Origin: Thoreauomyces humboldtii
Lineage: Eukaryota; Chytridiomycota; Chytridiomycetes; Spizellomycetales; Powellomycetaceae
Assembly (NCBI GenBank): GCA_027596035.1
Contig: JADGJA010000008.1
Location: 1 to 64,000, forward strand
Direction: 5' to 3'
Length of the DNA: 64,000 bases
Part shown: piece by piece, positions 1 through 11,158 of the stretch
Layout: each line of letters opens with the position of its first letter
Numbering within the stretch: the stretch's first letter is position 1
Made by a program: the position numbers and the translations under genes
Notes under the pieces: generated by a model
Told to the model about the DNA's origin: nothing
Databases searched by the model: none
What the model saw: only the letters and a program-made list of their open reading frames with translations

Positions 1-242
1 CTACCCCGTCCCCTGCCCCTCCCAGCGTTTCTCCTCTGCCTTGCTGGAGGTGCCGGTTGTCCCCTCCGGAACGCTTCTGGTCTTCCGTTCCTGTGCAGAT
101 GGGACTGGACGATGGTTCTCATGTTGCGGACGCTCAGGGTGTCGCGGTTGAAGTAGACTTGACGGCCTTGGTAGTTGACGCCGAAGGTTTGAACACATGA
201 TGGGTGGTCGCACCCCAACAAACCGTGGACGTCATCCAACTG
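1..242 (-). CDS. Partial 3' or internal exon of an unknown gene at the left edge
   Basis: On the minus strand one frame reads without a stop from about 242 to the window edge. It gives a protein-like stretch (GCDHPSCVQTFGVNYQGRQ, then YFNRDTLSVRNMRTIVQSH) followed by an Arg/Gly-rich run. The gene continues beyond base 1, and its start and upstream splice site are not fixed; AG acceptors lie near 243-248. It would be transcribed away from the aldehyde dehydrogenase. I do not recognise the family. Arg/Gly-rich ends often occur in RNA-binding proteins, but that is only a guess here. Confidence 0.35.
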
Positions 243-598
243 TCCTGTCCTTGCCCTCCATGGCCGTGGGCTGGGAGACGATGATACCGGAGTGTTGTCG
301 GCATTCCAGTGCTTGCGATTCGCATATCATTACGACCAGAAGTGAAACTCCGTTGAAAACTACCACTGTTGGCATCGCGAACTAATGATAAAAACGCGCA
401 GAGGCTATACGGACTCAAATTGTATAACGAATCTCATTGAGCGTCTTGGCACCATGCTCGTTTCTGGCGCAAGACGTTGGAGGGACCCTGGAGGGATCCG
501 ACGTCGGTTCAAACGCCGGTGGGGTCTTTCGGCAGCGGCCTGTACCGGTATGCGTCACGTCACGCCTACAAGTACGTTCGAATTTCAAATTCAACAGT
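243..598. other. Intergenic region upstream of the aldehyde dehydrogenase
   Basis: No reading frame here looks like protein. It lies between the outward-reading left-edge gene and the aldehyde dehydrogenase start at 599, so it probably holds both promoters. I see no clear TATA box. Confidence 0.4.
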
Positions 599-2163
599 AT
601 GTCAAACGGTCCGGACCTCGAGCTGCAGCAAGAGCTGCAACCCTTTATCTCCTCCCTCTTTGACTTCATTGAAGGCGTCAAGGTACAGGAAAGCGGCACC
701 GTCCCTTAGACTCGACGCTGAGAAAGCATTCATACTTCAATCTCCAGGCCATTCCTTCAACGCCGTGTGACGAATCCTCCGTGGATCCCGACGGTGTCAC
801 TCGGGATGCTTCGACGCTCAACCCCCTCTCGCCGATCGTGGCAACGTCGGACGCAGACGTTCGAAGAGCTCTCACAGCCGCCGCCGCATTTCACCATGAT
901 GGCTCATGGGCTCGTAAAAGTCTCACGGAGCGTCAAGTCTACTTTGATAGACTCGCGCACGAGCTGGACGTCCGAGCCCATCTCGTCTCTGCTGCAGAAG
1001 CTACGGACATCGGAGCTGTGAGGGAGCTCTGCGACATGGCTGGCGGGATCGGGAAGAAGATCTTCACTCGAGACCTTTCCAAGCTCTTCGTCGACCATCC
1101 GGCCGAGAAGCATGTTATGGTGGACGACGAGCAGGTGGCAACGCTTCAATGGATCGCTCGAGGTCCTGCCGTCGTCATCTGTCCATCCAACGGACCCGTC
1201 CTGTCATCGCTCGTTCAAGCCGGAATGGCAATGCAGGCCGGATGCCCCGTCATTATCAAGCCATCTCCATGGTCTCCTCATTCGTTCAACGTCGTAGCGG
1301 ACGCTCTGGCCGCTGCGGACCTTCCGTCCGGTCTCGTGCAGATCGTGCAGGGCGGTGCCCGCGTCGGTCGGACGCTGGTCGAAAGTCCGTTGACGAAGAC
1401 AGTGTGTTTCACTGGTGCCGTTGCCGCTGGACTCAAGGTCGCGGAGACGTGTGCGCGGTCACTCAAGCCTTACGTTCTGGAGCTCGGTGGTTCCAACCCG
1501 TTCGTGGTCATGGCGGATGCGGATCTCGATGCTGCCGCCTCTGCCCTCTTGGAAGGATTGATCACCGTAAACGGAACTTACTGCTGCGGACCTGGGAGGG
1601 TTTTTGTCCACGCCGACGTGCACGATCGCTTCCTCGACATCGTAGGGGACGAGATGAAGGATATACGAATCGGTCTGCCCATGGATACCGCTACCAAGAT
1701 GGGACCAGTCTGTGTGGGACTCGCCAAACCGCTATTGGCAAAGCTGGAGCAGATGCGGAAAGAGAACCCCGACATGAGCTCATTTGCCAAGACCCCAATC
1801 CCGAAAGATCTGCCTGAGGGCCACTTCATGGCCCCGACACTGCTCCTGAACGCTCCGACCATGTCCGCCGACGAGCTCTTTGGCCCCGTCGCTACTCTTA
1901 CCAAGTTTACTACACATGCCGAGATCGTTTCGATGACCCACGCAGCGCAGAGCCGGCTGAAAGGATTCATCTTTGGCAAGGACGAGGCTGCCGTTCGGAA
2001 GGTAACCAACGCGGTAGAGTGTGCATGGTGGGACTGGAACGTGTTTCAAATGGGAACCCCGGGAATCAAATCGGTCGGTTTTGCGGGCCTCAGCGGCTGC
2101 AACGATCTCACTCCGGACGTCTTCATGTACTCTCGCTACATCGCTCGTCCCCATAACCAATAG
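599..2163 (+). CDS. Aldehyde dehydrogenase family protein
   Basis: Two exons, 599-682 and 748-2163, joined in phase 0 across a 65-nt intron, give 499 residues, the usual length of an NAD(P)-dependent aldehyde dehydrogenase. Visible hallmarks are the cofactor-binding segment (IIKPSPWSPHS), the FTGAVAAG loop, the general-base glutamate in LELGGSNPF, and the catalytic cysteine region NGTYCCGPGRVFV. The common GQxC context is replaced by YCCGPG, so the active-site surroundings are unusual. The start ATG at 599 was chosen because a standard donor follows 28 codons later and reopens the same frame. It should oxidise an aldehyde to an acid; the substrate cannot be read from the sequence. It is not one of the classical ALD2/ALD5-like sequences. 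A MITE-like element begins 54 bp after the stop codon. Confidence 0.85.
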
Positions 2164-2217
2164 AACTTTCGCATCGATCAGTAGATAGACTGGTAGCTGG
2201 GAATCGGCGACCTAATA

Positions 2218-2241
2218 GGGGGTTTCAAAACGCTCGAAAAT
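2218..2241 (+). repeat. Left terminal inverted repeat of the MITE
   Basis: These 24 bases match the reverse complement of 2757-2780 exactly. The identity stops after base 2241. Confidence 0.9.
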
Positions 2242-2756
2242 CGCGTTTTTCGAGGGCGAGTAAACTCACGGGTGAAGTTTCACGGGCACATCCCAAGCAC
2301 TCGGTTGTATGGTCCCAACGACCGACAGAGTGGTGAAAATGGCAAAACTCCAAGTTTTGCGAAAATTCATCCAAATCCTGAGGTAGCTCGCGAGCTACCG
2401 CAGCCGACTTTCACGAAACAAAGCTCCTTGACTTTTACCGTCCCCAAACCTTTTCCCTCCATCCGAGATCCCTCCATCTTGACATCCCCCGCCATCTGAA
2501 CGCCCTTGGCACGCTCGACTGCTCTTCTCAGGCCCACATTGGCGACCGTCGCCGTCGCGGTCACCTTTGATGTTGCCTTCTGTTTTCGGACGGGCGCGCT
2601 CACTCCGAGAGACGGTCATCTCCTTCCGGCGGGCAAGCGGACAGGCGGACGTTACTCGCGAGGAGGAGTTTCGCTGCTTTCTCGTCACTGCTGCGAGATG
2701 CTCTCAAGGTTGACTGGACAATCGCGCAAATTTTTGGCACATCGCCAGAAACGTCC

Positions 2757-2780
2757 ATTTTCGAGCGTTTTGAAACCCCC
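2757..2780 (-). repeat. Right terminal inverted repeat of the MITE
   Basis: This is the inverted partner of 2218-2241, ending in CCCCC, followed by the TAATA duplication. Confidence 0.9.
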
Positions 2781-2861
2781 TAATAAGAATCTGAATGACC
2801 TGAATCTATTGCGAAGAGACCATGCGAAACGATAGTAGAGGCAAAATCCTCACGCTTCTCC

Positions 2862-4533
2862 TCAAGTCAATTGTGCGGCCTAAAACGCGAAAATCGTAAG
2901 CTACGATTGAAAACACTGACGCAAAACGCCTCAAACCACGAGCTTACCTTCTCGTACAGAGACTCGACGACGTTGCCCATGTTCTTGATAGTCTCCAAGG
3001 CCGAGTCGTACGTTTTCTATTCAAGATAATTCTTTTTAGGACAAGCGAGCAGTCAAAAAGGACCCCTCGCTGTCACTTACGTCAACCTCGGTTTCATCAA
3101 ACACCTCCAAGCATCCTGCTCCCTGGTCCAGGATACCGTAAAAGACCTTGTCCAGAATCATCTGCGAAAGCCTAAAAAGCGCCGGTACTCGTCAGCAACC
3201 AAAGGTACGGACGCGATGGCTGCTCCCATTCTTACTTTGTTTCCACGGTAGCGGTAGGCAGGTTGACGAGCTTCGCCACGTGAGCGATCTCAACCCTGGA
3301 AAAGGGTTCAATGATGCGTAGCAGGTTCTGCTCGAACAGGGTATCGTAAAGAGCCGTCAGGTGGTGATGAATGATGGGATCGTTAGAGATCTCTGCAAGT
3401 CAGAGAACCGGCGGGTAAGCCTCTATGAACTCAAAATAGTTCGAAAGCCTGTACAAGAGAACTTACCCTCCTTGTACTTCGTCCAACATTGTTCGAACTC
3501 GAGGAGTGACCGATTTTGGTGCGCGGAGGCGATGGCACGCATCGCTTCCACCTCCGGGCCAGCATATCGCAGCGCAAGCTTGCTGTTCACGATGGCGTTC
3601 ACGTCCGATGACTTTGAGCAGAAAAAGAAGGGATAAGTAGGCGCTTCGGGCTGCCCCGCAAGCTCTCGGGCGCACCAGGTTCAACATGATCTTGCAAAGG
3701 AGCATGTACTTTAGCGCCTGAATGGCGCGCTTGTCTTCCTGCGTCGCGTAGCTTTCGAGCGTCTCATAGAAGTAAGAGTAACTATAAAGACGAGCGAACT
3801 TCAGTCTGGGGATCTTTATAGATCTGTATGCACGCGCAGAAACGTACGCTGTCTTGAAGTCCTTCTCTTCAGCGTGCAAGATGCCGCTCTGCATGTCGAG
3901 GGCGGCCTGCATGTAGGGAGGGCAGTAGATAGAGTTTGCGCTGGTCCTAGCGCTCGTCAGGGCCGCACGACTCTTTGGCAAGGCATTGAGAGCATGATGC
4001 GCCTTGCTCTCCAGAAGCTGCACTTCCATCAAAACGTTCTTGTCGTCAAGACGCTTGAGCTCTTTGAGGAGCTGCGCGGTGAGCGCAAGGGCTTCCGCGT
4101 GCATCTTGTTCTCATGGTAGAGACCGGCGAGACGGGTCTCGAGGGCCTGACGGAGAAAGATGCGCTTCTCGTCGGTGGCCCATTGGATCGACTCCTTACA
4201 GACCTGGACCTGGAGCGGGAGCGAGTCTGGCACCTCGGCGAACGTATCGAGGAGGGCTCGGATGATCTTCGCCGTCTTCGCTTTGGAGGTGTTTGCAAGA
4301 GCTGCTGGCGCCCCTCGAATGAGGGCGGCAAGAGGTTCGGCCTGTTTCGTGTCGCGGTAGAGCTCGCCAAGCTTTACCAGAGCAGTCTCGCGCGTCAAGA
4401 GGTCGGGGGAGCCGCTGGAAGTGGGCGCGCCGAGGATAGCTTCATATTTCGAGATGGCTTCATTTGGAGAAGTCTTTGCAAGTTCCTCGATCGCAGTGAG
4501 GCTTGCCGCCCCTGACGTTGTCGTTGCAACCAT
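2862..4533 (-). CDS. RPN6: 26S proteasome lid subunit Rpn6 (PSMD11)
   Basis: Seven exons (4533-3848, 3781-3676, 3611-3467, 3392-3236, 3171-3081, 3016-2948, 2879-2862) give 423 residues, matching the family. The protein is an N-terminal array of helical TPR-like repeats followed by a C-terminal PCI domain. Diagnostic stretches are [47 protein letters not shown] and [20 protein letters not shown], and the short last exon ends AAQLT. Rpn6 clamps the proteasome lid to the core particle. I took the ATG at 4533; upstream in-frame codons are unlikely to be used. Intron 1 (3782-3847) is 66 nt and has no stop in frame, so retaining it would insert 22 residues. Confidence 0.96.
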
Positions 4534-4959
4534 TGGTAGTCGTGCTGGGAATGTTACGACGTAGGAGAGGAAAGCGGGGAAATGACAAGAAGGAGCAAGC
4601 AAGCTTGAGTAACAGCAGTTGGTTTCCAGGTATCAATCTGAGTTGTTCCTGACGATGTATATGGTGTTATCGTCGAAGTCTGGCGGTCGCGGTGATGGTA
4701 GGGATCGCAGGAAGATGCTTGACTTTAGGTGACCTGGACGAAAGTCGCGGCACGCGGCAGAACCCTACACCTAACCAAGGCATCGAAGTCTACCTCGCAG
4801 GCTCGGCCACCATTTCCCAGAACATCCCTGCCCGATGCAGATCTCGCACTCTTCTGTGTATCTCTGAATGAAAAGTCGTCTTGGTCTTATACGATGCCCT
4901 GTCTTTGAATTGACTATCTTGAGGACATTCCTTCCTCCGCATCGCCGTTTTCATTCCAG
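4534..4959. other. Intergenic region upstream of RPN6
   Basis: No convincing coding frame was found. It contains the RPN6 promoter and, at its right side, the end of the small minus-strand gene that stops at 4960. Confidence 0.4.
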
Positions 4960-5320
4960 CTAAGGGTGCGATACGCACCATACCAGCGTGACTAGCATTG
5001 ACAGCAAGGATGGTACGAACATTTCTGGTCTGCCTTGTGTAGCTTCTTCGAAGAAGCCACTAACTAATCCTTTGACCACCACTTAACTACTCAACTCTGC
5101 TTTGCCAGCCCTAGACATGCTTACCGAAGGGTCCGACTAGGGAGAGGAAGATCTGCGCTCCAACTGACAGACTTTTTGCGAAGGAGCTTTGGGCTTTGCG
5201 GACAGGCTGCGAATCCGACAGAGCGTTGATGGACTGCTGCGCCTGAACCGCTCCATCATCGCCTGACGTTTCTCCCAACGGTTTGGTTTGGTCGTGCATC
5301 GGGAAGCATCGCCGCGGCAT
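4960..5320 (-). CDS. Small predicted single-pass membrane protein
   Basis: Exons 5320-5125 and 4991-4960 join in phase 1 across an intron with a clear GTAAGC donor and a CTAG acceptor, giving 75 residues. The first half is polar (TKPLGETSGDDGAVQAQQS). The end is hydrophobic (VGAQIFLSLVGPFVTLVWC) and stops after SHP, as in small tail-anchored or organelle-complex subunits. Phase closure and the membrane-like end support a real gene; I do not recognise the family. It is divergent to IMP1, whose ATG is 140 bp away, so the two may share a promoter. The stop position depends entirely on the proposed splice. Confidence 0.45.
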
Positions 5321-5460
5321 GTAGACTTCGAAAACAACAAGATTCTAGATCACTTTCAGATCCACCTCACGCGTGCAGGATCAAATCTGAGCAGTACATA
5401 GAGGGGCTTGGCCTGCGACATCCCTTCACTTAGCTAGATCCCTGTTCCGTTCAATACAGC

Positions 5461-6249
5461 ATGAGCTTTCTGGGTCGGCCACGGACCCAGCAAGCCATGC
5501 GCTTGTTCTCATGGGCTTTCCAGGGAGGCTGCGTAATGCTCCTCATTCAGACGTACGTTGGCGAAGTCACCATGGTATGTATGCGGCGAACTTCCAGGTG
5601 TGTAAACATGTCTTACCGTTTCTCCTCTTGTTAGTGCATAGGCCCTTCGATGCTACCCACTTTCAACGTCGCAGGCGACTTTGTGGTCGTGGAACACGTG
5701 TCCCAGAGATTCAAAAGACCGGAGCTAGGCGACGTGGTTGTCTGCGTGTCGCCTTCCAATCCACAAAGATCCATATGCAAAAGGGTCTTGGGACTGGTCA
5801 GTAAGGAGGGCTCTTGATCCTGACAAACTGACGCGTCTGGATGGCCTGTGGGCTGACAGTGTGCTCTTCGTTAGCCCGGTGACACCGTATGCGTGGATCC
5901 TACGCTTCCGAAAAGAAGATACGTGACGGTAATGGGCTCGTTTGACTCTGCTCCTACTTGTGATGCATTGGCTCATCGTTCCGTGACAGATACCGAAAGG
6001 GCACATGTGGATACAGGGGGACAATTACAGCAACTCAACTGATTCAAGAAAGTACGGGCCGGTATCGATGGGATTGCTGAGAGGCAAGGTCTTGTGCAAG
6101 GTAGGACCGAGCCTAGCCATCAAAGTGACGAAAAGGTTTCTGATCCACTGTTGCTTGAGCAGATATGGCCGACGTGGGAGTGGACGCGCAACGGATTTGA
6201 AGATTCCGTGACCCAAACATCCGACAAAGTGTTTCCCGTGGAGATGTAA
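5461..6249 (+). CDS. IMP1: Mitochondrial inner membrane protease subunit 1
   Basis: Five exons (5461-5574, 5635-5796, 5875-5928, 5990-6100, 6163-6249), all in phase 0, give 175 residues. This is a type I signal peptidase of the S26 family. The catalytic serine sits in GPSMLPTF and the catalytic lysine in [11 protein letters not shown]. The third conserved box is [19 protein letters not shown]. An N-terminal hydrophobic segment ([12 protein letters not shown]) would anchor it in the inner membrane facing the intermembrane space, where it removes sorting signals from imported and mitochondrially encoded proteins. Length and box spacing fit Imp1 rather than Imp2. No frame or residue defects are visible. 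Confidence 0.94.
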
Positions 6250-6479
6250 ACCCATGCGGCGCGTTGCTGCTGCTGCAATGAAGGTCACGTTTCCGATATC
6301 CGCCGTATGCTGCGTGCGCGGAGACCGTCTCTTTTTGCCAGTGAAGCACACGGTCGCGCGATGAGAGAAGAGGCAATGGCATCGGGTTCTGGATCTCGAA
6401 CGTTCAGCCTTTCCAACGCCTGATCCATTGCATGCCGACCTCTCGCCTACCCACTGGCCTTAGCTCGAACATCTCCCCT

Positions 6480-6560
6480 GGGGCATACCCAAGCGTCGGA
6501 AAGCCACATAGATGTCAGAAAGCCACTGGAAAGATGTCGGAAAGCCACTCGAAAGTTCGG
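6480..6560 (+). repeat. Short imperfect direct repeats around GGAAAGCCAC
   Basis: Three spaced copies of a (C/A)(G)GAAAGCCAC-like word occur with related ATGTCGGAAAG flanks, between the convergent IMP1 and SWD1 ends. No coding potential. It may be a decayed tandem repeat. Confidence 0.4.
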
Positions 6561-6674
6561 TCAAAGTTCCCGAAGTCCGAGCGTAGCCCTACGGTAGCTC
6601 TACAGATCCCAACCGATAGACATCATCGCCTTTATAAATAGCGTACATACATGGAAGCTTAGGCTGGAACGAAA

Positions 6675-8566
6675 TCACACTTTTATATGCCATTGCCATG
6701 GCGGCTCGTCGGTCTCGTGTGTTGCAGCCTCCTGGCTTCGGAAGTTGATAGGAAGAATAAAGGCATCAGCGGTGTCGCCATCGTCGTACGTATTGACCCG
6801 GGCGATGGTGACGATGTCGATATCTTGTGCGTCGGCAACCTCTTCCTTTCGCCTTTTGAGTGGTTCGTCTTCGTCCTACCAGACGATGCGATGCAAGTCA
6901 AAATCCAGGTATGCAGAGTCGAGAAAAAGCGCGGGGCACTCAAACATACGGTATCGAACTCGCTCTCTCGTTCCTCGTAGTCCAAGTTCTCTTCAAGTTC
7001 CTGGAATTCCGGCGCCAGCGCCGAGTACCGAGGTTTGAAGTTTGCCGTCCATATGAACACCTTGCCAGATGCACAAACAGATGCCAACATGGGCTTGTAA
7101 GGGTGTGCCTGTTTTGCCAGAAGCTGCCGCGTCAGCTTTGATACCAAACTTTTGCAGGAGTTTCCTTCAGAAGGCGGCGTACCGAGAGATCGGTCAGGCC
7201 GTCTCTGTCGCCGTCAAGGACCTTGACCAAGTTGCCAACATGTCGGTTCCACATGTATATGCGGTGAGCGTATTTGACATCGGAACCTATCGAGACAACT
7301 TTAGTTCTCTAGGATCACGGATCACGCGGCAGATCATGCGGCTCCTTCAGAACTTACCGCCGAGTACAAATTCCCCGTCGGCGCTAAATGTCGCTTGTGC
7401 CCAAGGCAGGGGATTGACAGAGTCTAGGAATCGTTGCTCGTTTTCCAAAAGGATCTCCCCGGCCTCCTCGCGGACGGTGAAAACTCGAATGGACTTGTCA
7501 TTTGCGTTCACCACTAGATCTCTAGTTTGACGAAGGTGATGTTTAGCCTTGGTCCACTCTATGCAGGTAGAGTTGTGCATTTGTCACGTACCGTCCCTTT
7601 CCGTCTAGATGCAATCCCCGAATTCCAGCTGTACAGGCGCGATGTACTGTCCGAATCTTGATCGAATGCGTTTGAGAGACTCTTCTCAGACTTTGATGCC
7701 TCATGGGCATTTACCGTAAACGTCTCGAAATCCAGAATCACGATATTTCCCTTATGCGTGCCGATGTATATGTATGCGCCTTTCGGGTCGATGCAAGCAC
7801 TTTTGCATTTCTCTTCTCGCGCCTTTCTGAACAGAGAACATCAGCACGTTGACTCGTCCGCTTCTTGGATAATTAAAAAAGTTCACCTGTGTTGACGTGG
7901 TTGCCTTTGCAAACGCATCTGCCAAGCGCAATCGTGTGATCTTGCCTTTGAAGTTCTCCGGCAGCTTGACAAGCTCGGCAGTCCCGCTCGTGAGGATCAC
8001 TATGAATGCGTTGCTACAAAGAGGTCATCGGCTTGAGGAGGCTAAAAGTATGACCCAGTTCGTCAGACGATGCTTCTACCTTTGGGTAGCATGCATGCGC
8101 GCGGACTCCACGGGGCAATCGAAGCGGATGGTACGAGCTCTGCTGCCATCCTTCAGGTCCCACAAGATGCAGTTCCAATCGGCGGATGCGGTGAGAAGGT
8201 ATCGACCTGACCTGCTCCAGCTATTCTCAGGGGCAACAGATCAGACCTGAGGTCTTTGTGTGGTGGTCGGGGAACATGGCGCTACCTCACGGAGGTTATT
8301 CGCTCAACGTGTCCCACAAGAGTCCGGGCGGTCCCCCGAGTGTCCATGTCCCAAACAGTACAGGTGCCACCGAGCGAACCTGTTGCCAGCAGGTTCCCCT
8401 TGAAGTTGAATTCACAGCATACCGCGACGTCGCTGTTGGATAGGGTGCCTTCCACAACCTCAGGGCAATGTTGCCCGAACGGGTCTAGAAAGAGGATGAG
8501 ATATTCACCCAAAGAGAATCTAAGACAGCTCGAATTAGCCAGCGTACCTAGATGCTCCAAGTTCAT
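6675..8566 (-). CDS. SWD1: COMPASS histone methyltransferase subunit Swd1 (RBBP5)
   Basis: Ten exons (8566-8548, 8484-8286, 8220-8080, 8013-7887, 7822-7715, 7656-7592, 7521-7358, 7286-7183, 7108-6950, 6875-6675) close in phase and give 428 residues, against 426 in yeast. It starts MNLEHLDPFGQHCPEVVEG, the family signature. WD blades follow, including LTASADWNCILWDLKDGS and KPMLASVCASGKVFIW. After the propeller comes the acidic ELEENLDYEERESEFD segment, which in RBBP5 contacts the catalytic module, and then a basic DEDEPLKRRK stretch. Swd1 acts in the nucleus in the Set1/COMPASS complex for H3K4 methylation. The first coding exon is only 19 nt. Confidence 0.93.
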
Positions 8567-8866
8567 ATTCAAAGTCTTTTTGTGTGCGAAGATGGGGTTC
8601 TCTTTCCACGTCGGATATCGATAGTCATACTGCCTGCGTGGTGGGGAAGATGTCCGAAGCTTGCGTGGCTATGGTCTCCCATGCTATTTGCCCAGAACGG
8701 GACAAGTTGAAGGTGACTCACACGCGTAAGGATTTCCGACTTTTCCCCCCCCCCCTCCCCTTCAACAACAGGCACCGCTTTCCCTGTCTCCTCTAAGCAT
8801 AGACGGTCAGCAACCAGAACATTACAGTCCCCAAGTAGCCTCCCCTGCCATATATATCTAGCTTCA
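8567..8866. promoter_or_regulatory. Divergent promoter region between SWD1 and TYS1
   Basis: About 300 bp separate the two start codons. It contains an 11-base C tract (8745-8755) in a longer pyrimidine run that faces the TyrRS gene. A TATATATC stretch lies 11 bp before the TyrRS ATG. No coding frame is supported. Confidence 0.5.
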
Positions 8867-10188
8867 ATGGCTACCAAACTGAACACCGATGAGAAGTAAT
8901 CTGCGTGGGTATTTCTGCGACGCCCATCACAATCCAAACTTACTGGTTTCCCGTTACTTCAGAATCGCCCTCATCACCCGGAACCTTCAAGAAACTCTTG
9001 GCCTTGACATCGTTAAGAATGTCATGGCCGAGCGAGATCTCAACGTCTACTGGGGAACGGCTACCACTGGGAAGCCTCACATCGCCTACTTCGTGCCCAT
9101 GTCCAAGATCGCAGATTTCTTGAAAGCTGACTGCCACGTGAGTCGGGGATACGTTCGGCACCCGCCGCGCGGCAGAAGCTGACGTACTGCATTGCCAGGT
9201 CACTGTCCTCTTTGCGGATCTGCACGGCTACCTGGACAACATGAAGGCGCCATGGGAACAACTCGCCCTACGAACAAAGTACTACGAGCATCTCATCAAA
9301 GCCATGCTCGTGTCCATCGGTGTGTCCATCGCTAAGCTCAAGTTCGTTGTGGGAACGGACTACCAGCTCTCCCGAGAATACACTCTGGATGCGTACAAGC
9401 TGCTGGCCATGACGAGCGAGCACGACGCGAGGAAGGCAGGTGCTGAGGTCGTCAAGCAGGTCGAATCCCCGATGATGTCCGGGCTCGTCTACCCACTCCT
9501 GCAGGCCCTCGATGAGGAGTACCTCAAGGTCGACGCGCAATTTGGAGGAGTCGACCAGCGCAAGATCTTCACTTTCGCGCAAGACGCGCTTCCCCAACTC
9601 GGCTACAAGAAGCGTGCTCACTTTATGAACCCCATGGTCACGGGCCTGCGTGGCTCCAAGATGAGCGCTTCCGACCCAGACTCCAAGGTGGATCTGTTGG
9701 ACGACCGAGAGACGGTCAAGCGAAAGATCACAAAGGCCTTCTGCGAGCTAGGCAATGTCGAGAACAACCCGCTCCTCGAGTTCCTCAAGATCGTCGTGTT
9801 CCCGGCCCGAACTCTCACCAATCCCGACTACAAGTTTGTCGTAACCCGCGCCGAGAAGTTTGGCGGAGACCTTTCCTTCTCCACCTACCAAGAGATCGAG
9901 GACGCTTTCCGCGAGCAGAAGCTCCACCCTACCGACCTCAAGATGGGCACCGCAGATGCAATCAATGCGCTTCTTGAGCCTATCCGAGAGACCTTCCAGA
10001 ATGCGGAGCTCCAGAAGCTGGCGGCGGATGCCTACACTGAACGAAGCGCAGAGTCAGATGCGGCCGTCAGTGAGAAGGACGCCAAGATCGCGGCAAAGGC
10101 TGCGGCAAAGGCAGCGAAGATTGCGGCCACAAAGGCCTTCAAGCTCGCCAAGGCGGAAGCGGAAGCCGCGGTCACTTCGAAGGCGTGA
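8867..10188 (+). CDS. TYS1: Cytosolic tyrosyl-tRNA synthetase
   Basis: Exons 8867-8895, 8963-9137 and 9199-10188 give 397 residues, the expected size. It is a class I synthetase of the eukaryotic/archaeal TyrRS type. The HIGH-like motif is PHIAYF after YWGTATTGK, and the KMSKS-like loop is [18 protein letters not shown]. Other family blocks are [20 protein letters not shown] and [10 protein letters not shown]. The last 40 or so residues are an Ala/Lys-rich helical tail ([15 protein letters not shown]) that may help tRNA binding. It charges tRNA-Tyr in the cytosol. The first coding exon is only 29 nt, so the spliced start, not the ATG at 9241, is the true one. Confidence 0.95.
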
Positions 10189-10388
10189 TGAAGACCTCCT
10201 GGCCATTCTTTTCACCCTCCACTGTACACATTACCCTGCGAAACACCTGACTGTCAAACGAAAGCTTTCTGTTGCGTTTCTCTGCTGGCACTCGAAAGGA
10301 ACCATTTGAAGGTACGCTCGAGCAGCAATCAGCCGCCAGGGCCTCCTTCTCCAACTCTTCACGAAATCGTCTTTTTTTTTTCTGGGCA

Positions 10389-11017
10389 TCACATCGCGGA
10401 TAGAACGCGTTTGACGGTGTCCGCCACCAACTTCTTCGGTGCTACGCTATCGTCCACCTTTGCATTCACCTCCTTCATGACCTTCCCCAAATCCTTCACC
10501 GACGTGGCCCCTACGCTCGCCGCTGCACTCCTCACGATGTCGCTCAGCTCCTCTTCCGTCATCTGCTTGGGCAGATACGTGGCCAGACAAGCAGCTTCCT
10601 TCTCCTCCTGCGCGGCGAGATCGTCGCGCCCTCCCGTTCGAAACGCTTCTGCAGCGTCCTGACGCTTTTTGATGGATCGTTGTAGAAGCGTCGCTATGGA
10701 GATGTTGGATGTGGAGGCGGATTTTTCCTGATAGGTGATGTCGGAGAGGACCGACTTGATGACGGTGGTGTTCAAGGTGTTCTTGGCTCGCATCGCTGCT
10801 TTCAGATCGGTTTTCAGCCGAGTCCGGATGGCTGTGTGTATGGAACAGAATCAGAAGACGGAGGCAAGGTGGACCGGACACGGGAAGGAGTACCTTCATT
10901 GAAAGAATCGGAAGCCGCGCTGCTTTGAGATCTAGCAATCCCGCGCGACGAGATGAACTTGAGAGTTGTCGGAGACCGCTGGACATGGACGCATCGGGTA
11001 AATGTGCTTCGCAACAT
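10389..11017 (-). CDS. AIM41: AIM41-type GatB/YqeY domain protein, mitochondrial
   Basis: Exons 11017-10894 and 10831-10389 give 188 residues, close to yeast Aim41. The first 40 residues are basic and Ser-rich (MLRSTFTRCVHVQRSPTTLK), typical of a mitochondrial presequence. The body is a YqeY-like helical domain: LKTDLKAAMRAKNTLNTTVI, LLQRSIKKRQDAAEAF and CLATYLPKQMTEEELSDIV. This domain also forms the tail of the GatB amidotransferase subunit and is thought to contact tRNA; the precise role of Aim41 is not settled. The gene converges with TYS1, with 200 bp between the stop codons, including a poly-T stretch near 10372. Confidence 0.88.
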
Positions 11018-11158
11018 GGTTTGCTGATGCGAAGATGCTTGCAGGTTGTCGGAAGTTGCACCCGACACTACAGTCGTGCGAGAGACAAGAATAATTGCTT
11101 GATGGCTGTGCAAGTAGTTTCAAAAATCTACGTAGGAAGACTGCGCAACCAGGATCCA

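Larger units (their letters stand above)
2213..2785. mobile_element. MITE-like non-autonomous DNA transposon with terminal inverted repeats
   Basis: The element spans 2218-2780 (563 bp). Its ends are perfect 24-bp terminal inverted repeats, 2218-2241 and 2757-2780, each starting GGGGGTTTCAAAACGC from the outside. Directly outside, TAATA occurs on both sides (2213-2217 and 2781-2785), as expected for a 5-bp target-site duplication; a shorter TA-containing duplication is also possible. The interior has no transposase-like frame. This is the form of a miniature inverted-repeat element moved by an enzyme encoded elsewhere. Perfect repeats suggest fairly recent insertion. It lies between the aldehyde dehydrogenase stop and the RPN6 stop (2862), so it interrupts no gene. 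Confidence 0.85.

Noticed and set aside
1149..1817. A 222-codon frame inside the aldehyde dehydrogenase
   Set aside because: Arg/Ser/Cys-rich shadow frame; the aldehyde dehydrogenase frame carries all family motifs.
8745..8755. Homopolymer C tract, with others near 28985 and a G tract near 49051
   Set aside because: Simple low-complexity promoter or spacer sequence; nothing beyond possible sequencing difficulty.
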